DNA from: UBA3263 sp964508865
GTDB lineage: Bacteria; Bacteroidota; Bacteroidia; Bacteroidales; Muribaculaceae
Assembly: GCA_964508865.1 (NCBI GenBank)
Contig: CAZDVP010000056.1
Coordinates: 1 to 10,904 of the forward strand
Reading direction: 5' to 3'
Length of the DNA stretch: 10,904 nt
A program made the translations under genes and the position numbers. Positions 1 to 8,021 of this stretch are shown piece after piece (within the stretch, counting starts at the first letter, position 1; each line of letters opens with the position of its first letter). The notes below the pieces were generated by a model. The model did not search any database. It was not told where the DNA came from and saw only the letters and a program-made list of their open reading frames with translations.

Positions 1-2530
1 CGCTCAGGCCGAAGTTCTGGGCATTGTAGATAATCATGGTGTTGACGTTGGGCATGTCGATGCCCGACTCAACGATGGTTGTTGCCAGAAGCACGTCGTA
101 GTCGCCGGCAGTGAAGTCGATTATTGACTTTTCGAGGCGCTCGGGAGGCATCTGGCCGTGGGCCACGATGGTGCGGGCATCGGGCACGAGGCGATGAACC
201 ATGTTTTCGAGGTCGTAGAGGCCCTCGATGCGGTTGTTGATGATGAACACCTGGCCGCCGCGGCTGAGTTCGAAGTTGATGGCTTCGGCCAGCAGGTCGT
301 CGGTCATTGAAAGCACCTGGGTTGCAATGGGGCGGCGGTTTGGCGGCGGAGTGGTTATTGCGCTGAGGTCGCGCGCGCCCATGAGCGAGAACTGCAGGGT
401 TCGGGGAATGGGAGTTGCGCTCATGGTCAGGGTGTCGACGTTGACCTTCAGCTCCTTGAGCTTCTCCTTGACCGCCACGCCGAATTTCTGTTCCTCGTCG
501 ATGATGAGCAGGCCCAGGTCGTGGAACTTGACCGATTTACCAATGAGTTTGTGGGTGCCGATAATGATGTCGAGCTTGCCGGCGGCGAGGCGGTCGAGAA
601 TGTCCTTTACCTGTTTGGGAGTTCGCGCGCGCGACAGGTAGTCGACGCTCACGGGGAAATCCTTGAAGCGGTCGCGGAAGGTGCGGTAGTGCTGATAGGC
701 CAGCACGGTAGTCGGCACCAGCACTGCGGTTTGCTTTCCGGCGGTTGCCGCCTTGAAGGCCGCGCGCATGGCGATTTCGGTTTTGCCGAAGCCAACGTCG
801 CCGCAGACCAGACGGTCCATTGGCCGGGGCGACTCCATGTCGGCTTTGACGGCCTGGGTGGCCGTTAGCTGGTCGGGTGTGTCCTCGTAGGTGAAGCTGG
901 CTTCGAGTTCGTGTTGCAGATAATCGTCGGGCGGGAACTGGAACCCCTGCTCCTGGCGTCGGCGCGAATAGAGCGAAATCAGGTCGCGGGCAATGTCCTT
1001 GAGTTTCGATTTCGTGCGTTCCTTGAGCTTGTTCCAGGCTCCGGAGCCGAGTTTTGAAATTCGCGGTTCGGCGCCCTCCTTGCCTCGATATTTGCTGAGT
1101 TTATGGAGCGAATGGAGCGACACGAAAATAGTGTCGTTGTTCAGATATGTCAGCTTGATCATTTCCTGCATGCGGCCGTTGATTCCGGCGGTGCGCACCA
1201 GTCCGGCAAAGCGGCCAACGCCATGGTCGGAGTGAACTATGTAGTCGCCGGGCTCGATGCTCGACAGCTCCTTGAGCGACAGGGCGAGTTTGCCGGAGCG
1301 GGCTCGTTCGCTTTTGAGCGAATATTTGTGGAAACGGTCAAAAATCTGGTGGTCGGTGAGTATGCAGGCTCGGGTGAGGTGGTCGATATAGCCGGCATGG
1401 AGAGTGCCGATGACCGGGGTGAACGAGAAGCGGTCGCCGCGTTCGTCGAAAATCGCGCGCAGGCGTTCGTGTTGCTTGGCCGAGTCGGAGAGGATGTAGA
1501 TTGAATAGCCGTCGGCCGCCAGGCGGGTCAGTTCCGAGCCGATGAGGTCGAAATTTTTATGGTAGACGCCCTGGGGCGAGCATTTGAAGTCGAGCGAGGC
1601 GGAGACGCCGGGCGCGGGGTGGTCGCCGTCGGTGTAGATGAGGGTGCGCATGCCGGCAAAGACCGCGGCAAATGCCTCGGGGTCAACGACGTTGCGCATG
1701 GCATGGGGGTCGCCTTCGTCGGCCTCGGTTGCCGACAGCGAGAACTTTTCGGCCGCCACGGCGGCGACGCGGGCCGGGAGGAACGAGGCGTCGTCGCGCA
1801 CGGCAATGACCGTTGCGGGGTCGAGATAGTCGAGCAGCGAGCCGGTGTCAGCTCCGGAGCCAACGTTGGCCGACACGTCGATAGCGTCCATTTTCTGCTC
1901 GCTCAGCTGCGTTTCGACGCTGAAGCGGCGAATCGACTCAACGTCGTTGCCGAAAAGGTCGATGCGAAAGGGGAGCTCGCCCGAGTAGCCGTAGATGTCG
2001 AGAATCGAGCCGCGCACTGCGAAATGGCCCGGCTCATAGACGTAGTCCTCCTGAGTGAAACCGTTGGCCCGCAGCCATTTTTCGGTTTCGGTCAGGTTGA
2101 GTTTCGAGCCGACGGCGATGTGGAGCGTATGGACGGTGACGGCATTTGGTGAGGCCACTTTTTCGGCCAGCGCCTCGGGGTAGGTTACCAGAAATCGCAG
2201 GGGCGAGGCCGGGGCATAGAGCGCGGCGGTTGCTTCGTTGCGCAGAATCTGCTGCGGCGGGTCGGGCTGACCGTATTTTATGTGGCGTTTGTAGCCGCTG
2301 GGCAGAATGGCCACGGCCTGCTCGCCGCATAGGCGGCAGAGGTCGTGGTAGAGATAGCCGGCGTCGTCGAGCGAGTCGGCCACTACCACCATGGGGCGCT
2401 TGCGGCCGGTTTCGGCCAGCATCACGGCCGTTGCCGAGCCGGCCAGGCCGTAGACGCTGACGCGCCGCGAGTCGCTCAGGGCCGCGCGGAGCGCTTTCCG
2501 GCGCGCTGTGTCAACCGGAATGTCAATCAT
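1..2530 (-). CDS. mfd: Transcription-repair coupling factor Mfd, C-terminus cut by the window edge
   Basis: Mfd is a cytoplasmic ATP-driven DNA translocase that pushes stalled RNA polymerase off damaged template and recruits UvrA. I translated the reading frame by hand in several blocks and it appears open from ATG at 2530 to the left edge, about 843 codons. Visible landmarks are a CarD-like RNA-polymerase-interacting segment with GDYIVHSDHGVGRF (about 428-441), Walker A GDVGFGKT (577-584, Lys583), the DEEQ box (678-681), helicase motif III TMSATPIPRTL (702-712), and the motif V region ESGIDMPNVN close to the edge. The N-terminal part before the polymerase-binding segment matches the usual degenerate UvrB-like module. 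E. coli Mfd has 1148 residues, so the last part of the second translocase lobe and the UvrA-regulating C-terminal domain lie outside the window. The start ATG overlaps the TGA of the upstream protease gene (ATGA), which fixes the start and suggests translational coupling. Confidence 0.96.
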   Translation of the reverse strand, partial: MIDIPVDTARRKALRAALSDSRRVSVYGLAGSATAVMLAETGRKRPMVVVADSLDDAGYLYHDLCRLCGEQAVAILPSGYKRHIKYGQPDPPQQILRNEATAALYAPASPLRFLVTYPEALAEKVASPNAVTVHTLHIAVGSKLNLTETEKWLRANGFTQEDYVYEPGHFAVRGSILDIYGYSGELPFRIDLFGNDVESIRRFSVETQLSEQKMDAIDVSANVGSGADTGSLLDYLDPATVIAVRDDASFLPARVAAVAAEKFSLSATEADEGDPHAMRNVVDPEAFAAVFAGMRTLIYTDGDHPAPGVSASLDFKCSPQGVYHKNFDLIGSELTRLAADGYSIYILSDSAKQHERLRAIFDERGDRFSFTPVIGTLHAGYIDHLTRACILTDHQIFDRFHKYSLKSERARSGKLALSLKELSSIEPGDYIVHSDHGVGRFAGLVRTAGINGRMQEMIKLTYLNNDTIFVSLHSLHKLSKYRGKEGAEPRISKLGSGAWNKLKERTKSKLKDIARDLISLYSRRRQEQGFQFPPDDYLQHELEASFTYEDTPDQLTATQAVKADMESPRPMDRLVCGDVGFGKTEIAMRAAFKAATAGKQTAVLVPTTVLAYQHYRTFRDRFKDFPVSVDYLSRARTPKQVKDILDRLAAGKLDIIIGTHKLIGKSVKFHDLGLLIIDEEQKFGVAVKEKLKELKVNVDTLTMSATPIPRTLQFSLMGARDLSAITTPPPNRRPIATQVLSMTDDLLAEAINFELSRGGQVFIINNRIEGLYDLENMVHRLVPDARTIVAHGQMPPERLEKSIIDFTAGDYDVLLATTIVESGIDMPNVNTMIIYNAQNFGLS

Positions 2531-4194
2531 TTTTTCTGGGCCTCCGGTTTGAGCAGTTTCTTGTAGGCTTCGGGGTCTGAAAGGAGTTCAACGGCTCGCT
2601 GCAGGGGCTCGTTGTAGGGGAGCTCGGCGGCCAGGGCGGCGCGGCGGAAGCCATAGCGGGGAACTATGGCGTCGGTCAGCAAATAGCTGAGCTCGCGGCG
2701 GTTGAGGTCGAGGTCTTCGGCCAGGTCGCGCTGCAGCAGGTGTTCCAGACCGGCCAGCGAGGTTTTGACGGTGTCGGTCAGGTAGCCTTCGCTTTCGAGG
2801 CTTTCGCGCAAAGTTTTGAGGAACGCCTCATATGATTTGTCGAACTTGAATTCGTTGGGGTCGAGGAATGCCTTGAACTCGTTGAAAATGGTGTCGGTAA
2901 CAACGAATTCCTCGGGGTTGCCGATTGAGGGATTGGAGGCGGCGAAACGGTTGGCGAAGTCGATGTCCCAGCCCTCGGACTGCACGGTGTAGAGCAGGCG
3001 GTTGCTCTTGATGGGGTCGACTTTGACGTCGGGGGTTATGCCGCCGCCGTCGCGCACCTCGCGGCCATGAATGGTGCGGTAAACGGTTGTCAGCGAGTCG
3101 GGAGTGCGGGCCACCGAGCCGTCGGGGTTGCGGCGCGAATAGTCAATGGCCTGGATGAGTCGGCCCGAGGGGATATAGTATTTCGCAACGGTGAGTTTCA
3201 CGGCGCCATTGTAGGGCAACGGGCGGGATGATTGCACCAGGCCTTTGCCGAACGAGCGCTGGCCAACGATAACGGCGCGGTCAAGGTCCTGGAGCGAGCC
3301 TGCCACGATTTCGGCCGAGCTGGCCGAGCCGCCGTTGATGAGCACTGCGATCGGGAGGTTTGGAGCCACGGGGCGGTGGGTGGTTTTGTAGATTCGCTCG
3401 CTGCGCGGGTCGCGGCCGCGGGTGCGCACCACTTCGGTGCCCTTGTCGACAAAGAGACCAACGATTTCAACGGCGCTTTCGAGCAAGCCGCCGGGGTTGC
3501 CCTGGAGGTCGAGCACCAGCGAGGTTATGCCGCGGCGGAGCAGCGAGTCGAGCGCCTCGCCAACGGCCTGCGGGGCCTTTTCGGTGAAGGCGGTCAGAAC
3601 AATGTAGCCCACCTTGCCGTCGGGGCCGAGAGTGCCGAAATAGGGCACTTCGGGGTTGTGGATTTTGTCGCGCTCAATGGTCAGCACCTTAATCGAGTCG
3701 GCGCAGTAGGGGCGCTCAACGGTTACGGTCAGAGTGGTGCCGGCGGTTCCGCGCAGCAGCTCGCTGACGCGGGCAACGGTGAAGTCCTTTGTAATCTTGA
3801 CCGAGTCGATTTGCAGAATCACGTCGCCGGCGCGGGCTCCTGCGCGCCACGACGGGGTGTTTTCATAAGGTTCCGAAAAGCGCACGCGGCCGTCGCGCCC
3901 CTTGTTGATTACCGAGCCGACGCCGCCATATTCGCCGGTTGAGAGCTGGGCCAGGTCGTCGGTGTCGTCGCTGGAATAATACTCGGTGTAGGGGTCGATT
4001 TCGTCGAGCATGTAGGTAATGGCCGTGTTGATGGCTTTTTTAGCATCGAGGGTGTCGACGTAGTTGAGCTGCACCTCGCGGAACACGGAGGAGAAAATGT
4101 CGATTCCGCGCGAGATTTCGGCTTTAGAGCTGCGGGTTTCGGCTGCGGCGGTCAGTGCCAGGCAGGCAATCAGGGGAATTATCAGTTTTTTCAT
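2527..4194 (-). CDS. Secreted S41 family C-terminal processing protease (CtpA/Prc-like)
   Basis: This is a 555-residue serine protease of family S41A, which cleaves envelope proteins near their C-termini. A signal peptide is visible (MKKLIIPLIACLALTAAA, cleavage near residue 18-20), so it should act in the periplasm. A PDZ domain follows at about 85-165, then the protease core. The catalytic region NGGSASSAE (287-295) and FGKGLVQ (315-321) gives Ser292, Lys317 and Gln321 as probable active-site residues, with Asp303 in the conserved accessory position. The Ser-Lys spacing of 25 equals Ser430-Lys455 in E. coli Prc. The C-terminal 130 residues or so are helical and charged, with no motif I recognise. 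The start ATG overlaps the stop of the GHL10 gene (ATGA), and the stop overlaps the mfd start in the same way. The substrate is unknown; the neighbouring TPR and GHL10 genes are plausible partners (inference). Confidence 0.95.
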   Translation of the reverse strand: MKKLIIPLIACLALTAAAETRSSKAEISRGIDIFSSVFREVQLNYVDTLDAKKAINTAITYMLDEIDPYTEYYSSDDTDDLAQLSTGEYGGVGSVINKGRDGRVRFSEPYENTPSWRAGARAGDVILQIDSVKITKDFTVARVSELLRGTAGTTLTVTVERPYCADSIKVLTIERDKIHNPEVPYFGTLGPDGKVGYIVLTAFTEKAPQAVGEALDSLLRRGITSLVLDLQGNPGGLLESAVEIVGLFVDKGTEVVRTRGRDPRSERIYKTTHRPVAPNLPIAVLINGGSASSAEIVAGSLQDLDRAVIVGQRSFGKGLVQSSRPLPYNGAVKLTVAKYYIPSGRLIQAIDYSRRNPDGSVARTPDSLTTVYRTIHGREVRDGGGITPDVKVDPIKSNRLLYTVQSEGWDIDFANRFAASNPSIGNPEEFVVTDTIFNEFKAFLDPNEFKFDKSYEAFLKTLRESLESEGYLTDTVKTSLAGLEHLLQRDLAEDLDLNRRELSYLLTDAIVPRYGFRRAALAAELPYNEPLQRAVELLSDPEAYKKLLKPEAQKK

Positions 4195-5591
4195 TTCACT
4201 TGGATTGGGGAAGAAGGGGCCGACTCGCCGTTGGCGCGGTCGAGGGCGGTTACGACATACCAGCCGGGGCAGGTTGTCAGGAAGGCCGGTTTATATGTAA
4301 CGGCCACGATGGCCTCCGGGTTCTCGATGTTGATTTGGTCGGGCGAGTCGAAGCGGTAAACCACCCATTTGGCAGTGTTTTTGGCGGCACGCCATTTGAT
4401 TCGGCCGCCGGAGTTGCGCAGGCGCTCGGGAGCGGGGGCGGGCTCAACGTTTTTCCAGGGATAGGGGGGCACGAGCGCCGGGCGGCGGTAGGCACCGGCT
4501 TTCAGAGCGGGGGCAAGAGCGGGGAGTGCGGCGGCATACCACCAGCAGTTGCCCTCGACAGCGCCGGCCATTTCCAGTTTTTGGTCGAGCTCGTTGAATT
4601 TGGCAATGTTTTCGGCGTCCTGGCCTATGTAGACGTGGCGTCCGCGGCCATTTCGGGCCCACCAGGGCGCGAGCTCGCTATAGGGTGCAACTTTATGGTC
4701 CATTTGCCAGTAGAGCTGGGGAATCTGGTAGTCAATCCAGCCTTTTTCGGCCCACATGGGCACGTCGGCATAGAGGTCGTCGAAGTTCGACAGACCGTTG
4801 GTGCGGCTTCCGCGGGGGTCATTTTTTGCGTTGCGCCAGATTCCGAAGGGGCTGATACCGAAGCGGATGCCGGGGCGAACGGAGTCGAGAGTGGTGCTGA
4901 CCTGGCTGATGAGCAGGTCAACGTTGCGCCGGCGCCAGTCCTTGCGCGAGAGTTTGGTTTTGGCCGCGGCGTGGGCTTTGGCGTCGGGGAACTCCTTTCC
5001 GCGCACGGGGTAGGGATAGAAATAGTCGTCGAAGTGGATGCCGTCGACCGCATAGCGGGTTGCGATGTCGGCCACTATTTGGCAAATCAGGTCGCGGTTG
5101 CGCTGCTGCGAAGGGTCGAAGTAGTAGCCTTTGTCGTAGCGCACAAAGCGTTTCGGCTCGGTCAGCAGCAAGTCGCCGGCGGGGAGCGAGGTCGACTCCT
5201 CGACCGTTGGGGCGCGATAGGGGTTGAGCCAGGCGTGGAGCTCCATTCCGCGGGCGTGGGCTTCGCGCACCATGAATTCCAGCGGGTCCCAGTAGGGGTC
5301 GGGGGCTTTGCCGACGACGCCGGTCAAAAAGCGGCTCCAGGGTTCGATTTCGCTGCGGTAGAGCGCATCGGCGCGGGGCCGCACCTGAAAGAACACGGCG
5401 TTGATTCCGGCGTCGTAGAGGCTGTCGAGCAGCTGGAGCAAGTAGGCCTGGTTCTCCTCGGTCGAGCGTTTGTCGTAGCCCTGGTAGATGGTTTGAATCC
5501 AGGCGCCGCGAAATTCATGTTTATCAGACGCCGAAGCGGCGGCTGCGAGAGCAACCGCCAACGTCAGAGCCAGTTTGCGCAAAAAGCTCAT
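4191..5591 (-). CDS. Secreted GHL10-type (DUF187) glycoside hydrolase-like protein with C-terminal FnIII-like domain
   Basis: This 466-residue protein belongs to the GHL10/DUF187 family, which contains B. subtilis YngK and E. coli DigH (formerly YddW). DigH cleaves glycan strands of peptidoglycan lacking stem peptides. A signal peptide (residues 1 to about 21, ending AAAASAS) indicates export. Family motifs are seen in order: EFRGAWIQT (26-34), FFQVRPRADA (67-76), HAWLNPYR (119-126), DGIHFDDYFYPYP (183-195) and IDYQIPQLYWQ (286-296). Acidic residues Asp183, Asp188 and Asp189 are candidate catalytic or binding residues (inference). From about 386 the sequence changes to a beta-rich pattern ending YVVTALDRANGESAPSS, which looks like one fibronectin type III domain. 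No lipobox is present. It starts 11 bases after the TPR gene and its TGA overlaps the protease ATG. Cell-wall glycan cleavage is the best guess, but uptake-related polysaccharide cleavage is possible. Confidence 0.9.
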   Translation of the reverse strand: MSFLRKLALTLAVALAAAASASDKHEFRGAWIQTIYQGYDKRSTEENQAYLLQLLDSLYDAGINAVFFQVRPRADALYRSEIEPWSRFLTGVVGKAPDPYWDPLEFMVREAHARGMELHAWLNPYRAPTVEESTSLPAGDLLLTEPKRFVRYDKGYYFDPSQQRNRDLICQIVADIATRYAVDGIHFDDYFYPYPVRGKEFPDAKAHAAAKTKLSRKDWRRRNVDLLISQVSTTLDSVRPGIRFGISPFGIWRNAKNDPRGSRTNGLSNFDDLYADVPMWAEKGWIDYQIPQLYWQMDHKVAPYSELAPWWARNGRGRHVYIGQDAENIAKFNELDQKLEMAGAVEGNCWWYAAALPALAPALKAGAYRRPALVPPYPWKNVEPAPAPERLRNSGGRIKWRAAKNTAKWVVYRFDSPDQINIENPEAIVAVTYKPAFLTTCPGWYVVTALDRANGESAPSSPIQVK

Positions 5592-5602
5592 TCGGAGTCA
5601 GG

Positions 5603-7192
5603 TCAGAAAATCGATTTGTATTGTTCGAGGAGCTTTGCGAAACGCGGGTCGTCGCGCAGGGGCGACACGTTGATTCGGCCGTCGTTGCGGTATTTCCAGT
5701 CGTAGAGGTTGGCATAGCCGGCTTTCAGCGCGGTTTCCATGCACTCGAAGGCGCGGTCGGGACGGCCGGCCCAGGCGTAGAAACAGGCACCGAAGTAGTG
5801 GTTTTTGCCGTCGTAGTCAGGCTCGGCCAAAATGGCGTCCATCCAGCTGACGGCTTTGGCCGTCTGGCCGGCAAAGAGCTGGGCGAAACCCAAGTAGGAG
5901 CCAACGAGTTCGTTGTGGGGCACGTCGAGGTCAATCACCTGCTCGTAGAACCCTTTGGCAGCTTTTGGCTGGCGGGTGAAGTCGTTGGCAATCCATGCGC
6001 GCAGCATGTAGGGGAGGGGCTCAAAGGGCTCCGTCATAATCAGTTCGCCGAGCTGGGCCGACGCTTTTTCGTAGTCCTTTTTGTCAACGAGAATCAGGGC
6101 GCGTTCGGTCTGGGCGTCGGTGTTGTTCTCGTTGTAGTCCAGCGCGCGGTTAACAGAAGCCAGAGCCTTGTCGGTCTGGCCCATTGCACGCTGAATCATT
6201 GCGCGCACTGTTGAGTAGCGGCTCAGGTCGTCGGCCTGCATGTCGGCAGTGGCCAGGGCCTGCTCGGCGTTGTCGAGCGCCTTTTCGAACTGACCCAGGG
6301 CGAAATAACATTCGGCCAGCGAGCAGTAGAGGCCCGAATAGTCGTAGAGGTTATTGTCGATGATGTATTTGAAGTCGTCGATGGCGTTGTTGTAGTGGAA
6401 ATGGGCGGCGGCAATCGAGGCGCGCAGATAATAGAACAGCGGGTTGCGCGGGGCGCTGCGAATGGCGCTTGTCAGGCCGGAGATAACCGACGAGTAGTTG
6501 CTGTCGGCCAGGCTGACGAGGGCGGGAATCACGTAGGGGTCGTTGGAGTCGGTTGCGCGGGCGGCCAGCAGGTCGTTGACGGCGCCGTTGAAGTCGGCAA
6601 TCAGCTTTTTGACCTCGGCTCGCTGAACGTAGACCGTGCTGCTGTTGGGGGTCAGGGCAACGGCCTGATCGGCATATTCCATCGCCATGCCGATGTTGTT
6701 CTGGCGGGCGGCGACTTTTGCCAGGCCAAAGAGCGCTTCCTGGGAGCGAGGCTGAATGCGGAGCTCCTTGTTATAGTCGGCCTTGGCCTCGTCGTAGCGG
6801 CCGAGCTCATAGGCGGTGCGGGCGCGCAGGTCGAGCAGGGCGGTCGAGGTGGGTTCATATTCCAGGGCCTTTGTCAGCTCGGGCAGGGCCATTGCGTAGC
6901 GCTTGAGGTAGAAATAGCATTCGCCGCGCAGCGAGTAGATTGCAAAGAGGCCTTCGGTGTCGGTCGAGGGGCAGTATTTCACGGCGCGGTCCAGGTCGTC
7001 GAGCGCCTTGAGGTAGTTGGCGGTTTCGTAGTAGGAATGGGCGCGGCGGAACAGGGTTTCATAGTCCTTATAGTTCTCGCGGAGCATCTGCTCATAGACC
7101 TTCATGATTTCGGCGTTGCCGTCGGGAATCTGGGCGTAGCCGGCGGGAGCAGCGGCAGCCAAAAGGGCAAAAATCAGGGTTTTCAGTTTCAT
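5603..7192 (-). CDS. Secreted tetratricopeptide-repeat protein
   Basis: This 529-residue protein is built almost entirely of tetratricopeptide repeats. The N-terminus (MKLKTLIFALLAAAAPAGYA, cut before Gln21) is a type I signal peptide with no lipobox cysteine, so a periplasmic location is expected. Repeat units with the W/L-G-Y-A-F-A-P pattern can be seen starting near residues 44, 85, 119, 152, 186, 254, 288, 325 and 359, with weaker ones beyond 393. A break around 220-250 may separate two solenoid halves. The C-terminal stretch NVSPLRDDPRFAKLLEQY (508-525) is a common ending of such solenoids. TPR proteins bind other proteins and usually have no catalytic activity. It is 13 bases downstream of kdsA and 11 bases upstream of the GHL10 gene, with a processing protease next after that. 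A protease-adaptor role like NlpI or LbcA is an attractive inference, not shown by the sequence. Confidence 0.9.
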   Translation of the reverse strand: MKLKTLIFALLAAAAPAGYAQIPDGNAEIMKVYEQMLRENYKDYETLFRRAHSYYETANYLKALDDLDRAVKYCPSTDTEGLFAIYSLRGECYFYLKRYAMALPELTKALEYEPTSTALLDLRARTAYELGRYDEAKADYNKELRIQPRSQEALFGLAKVAARQNNIGMAMEYADQAVALTPNSSTVYVQRAEVKKLIADFNGAVNDLLAARATDSNDPYVIPALVSLADSNYSSVISGLTSAIRSAPRNPLFYYLRASIAAAHFHYNNAIDDFKYIIDNNLYDYSGLYCSLAECYFALGQFEKALDNAEQALATADMQADDLSRYSTVRAMIQRAMGQTDKALASVNRALDYNENNTDAQTERALILVDKKDYEKASAQLGELIMTEPFEPLPYMLRAWIANDFTRQPKAAKGFYEQVIDLDVPHNELVGSYLGFAQLFAGQTAKAVSWMDAILAEPDYDGKNHYFGACFYAWAGRPDRAFECMETALKAGYANLYDWKYRNDGRINVSPLRDDPRFAKLLEQYKSIF

Positions 7193-7205
7193 AATGGGAG
7201 TGAGG

Positions 7206-8021
7206 TTAAAGAGAGTTAACTGCCTGGCGCAAAACGCTCAGGCGTTCCAAAAGGTCGGGGAGCAATTCCAGCCGCAACATGTTGGCGCCGTCGCTCTTGG
7301 CGGTTTCGGGGGTCGGGTGGGTTTCCAGGAAAAGGCCGTCGGCGCCGGCGGCTATGCCGCAGCGGGCAATGGTTTCAATCAAGTCGGGGCGGCCGCCGGT
7401 CACTCCGGCGCTCTGGTTGGGCTGCTGGAGCGAGTGGGTGCAGTCGAGCACCACCGGGGCGAAGCCGCGCATGGTCGGTATGCCGCGATAGTCGACCAGC
7501 AGGTCCTGATAGCCGAACGAGGTTCCACGTTCGGTCAGGAGCACGTTGGGGTTGCCGGCTTCGCGCACCTTTTCAACCGCGAACTTCATGGCTTCGGGCG
7601 AGAGGAACTGGCCTTTTTTGATGTTGACGACCTTGCCGGTTTCGGCGGCGGCCACGAGCAGGTCGGTCTGGCGGCAGAGAAATGCGGGAATCTGCAGAAT
7701 GTCGACAAACTCGGCGGCCATGGCTGCCTCGGCGGCGGTGTGGATGTCGGTAACGACAGGCACGTTATATTCCCGGCTAACTGAATGGAGGATTTTCAGC
7801 GCTTCGAGGTCGCCGATGCCGGTGAATGAGTCCAGGCGCGAGCGGTTGGCCTTGCGGTAGCTGCCTTTGAACACGTAGGGGATGCCCAGTTCGCGGCAAA
7901 CCGGAGCGATGGCGCCGGCAATGTCGAAAGCCATTTGCTCGCCTTCGATAACGCAGGGGCCGGCAAGGAGGAAAAAGTTGTTGGAGGGAGAGTTGAAAAG
8001 ATAGTCGATGATTGCAGACAT
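7206..8021 (-). CDS. kdsA: 3-deoxy-8-phosphooctulonate (Kdo-8-P) synthase, metal-dependent class
   Basis: KdsA condenses phosphoenolpyruvate with D-arabinose 5-phosphate to form Kdo-8-phosphate, the precursor of the inner-core sugar Kdo in lipopolysaccharide. The 271-residue length is near the family norm and the whole TIM-barrel is present. Landmarks are LAGPCVIE (19-26), FKGSYRKANRSR (51-62), TDIHTAAEA (91-99), NIKKGQF (133-139), LTERGTSFGY (162-171), DCTHSLQQPN (193-202) and FLETHP (231-236). Cys23, His196, Glu233 and Asp244 correspond to the four metal ligands of the Aquifex enzyme (Cys11, His185, Glu222, Asp233); the spacings of 37 and 11 among the last three are identical. E. coli KdsA has Asn instead of Cys and needs no metal. 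The start ATG shares one base with the rsmE stop (TAATG). No other Kdo gene (kdsB, kdsC, kdsD) is in view. Confidence 0.97.
   Translation of the reverse strand: MSAIIDYLFNSPSNNFFLLAGPCVIEGEQMAFDIAGAIAPVCRELGIPYVFKGSYRKANRSRLDSFTGIGDLEALKILHSVSREYNVPVVTDIHTAAEAAMAAEFVDILQIPAFLCRQTDLLVAAAETGKVVNIKKGQFLSPEAMKFAVEKVREAGNPNVLLTERGTSFGYQDLLVDYRGIPTMRGFAPVVLDCTHSLQQPNQSAGVTGGRPDLIETIARCGIAAGADGLFLETHPTPETAKSDGANMLRLELLPDLLERLSVLRQAVNSL

Noticed and set aside
1528..2330. Short open frames on both strands inside mfd that might suggest a frameshift or split gene
   Set aside because: Hand translation of the mfd frame through 1801-1920 and across its motifs is continuous and matches Mfd, so these are other-frame shadows.
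3232..3942. A plus-strand open frame of 236 codons opposite the S41 protease
   Set aside because: No recognisable domain, low-complexity composition, and fully opposite a gene with intact catalytic motifs.
4155..5705. A plus-strand open frame of 516 codons opposite the GHL10 gene
   Set aside because: Its translation is rich in Gly, Ala and Val with no family motifs, and it mirrors the codon pattern of the well-supported minus-strand gene. GC-rich genes commonly leave such antisense open frames.
6395..7219. A plus-strand open frame of 274 codons opposite the TPR gene
   Set aside because: The Gly/Val-rich translation is an antisense shadow of the repeated TPR codons; no motif or plausible start context was seen.
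7214..7221. Palindrome AGTTAACT near the kdsA stop, considered as an operator or terminator stem
   Set aside because: It is only 8 bases, has no loop or T-run, and lies within the last codons of kdsA. Chance is sufficient explanation.
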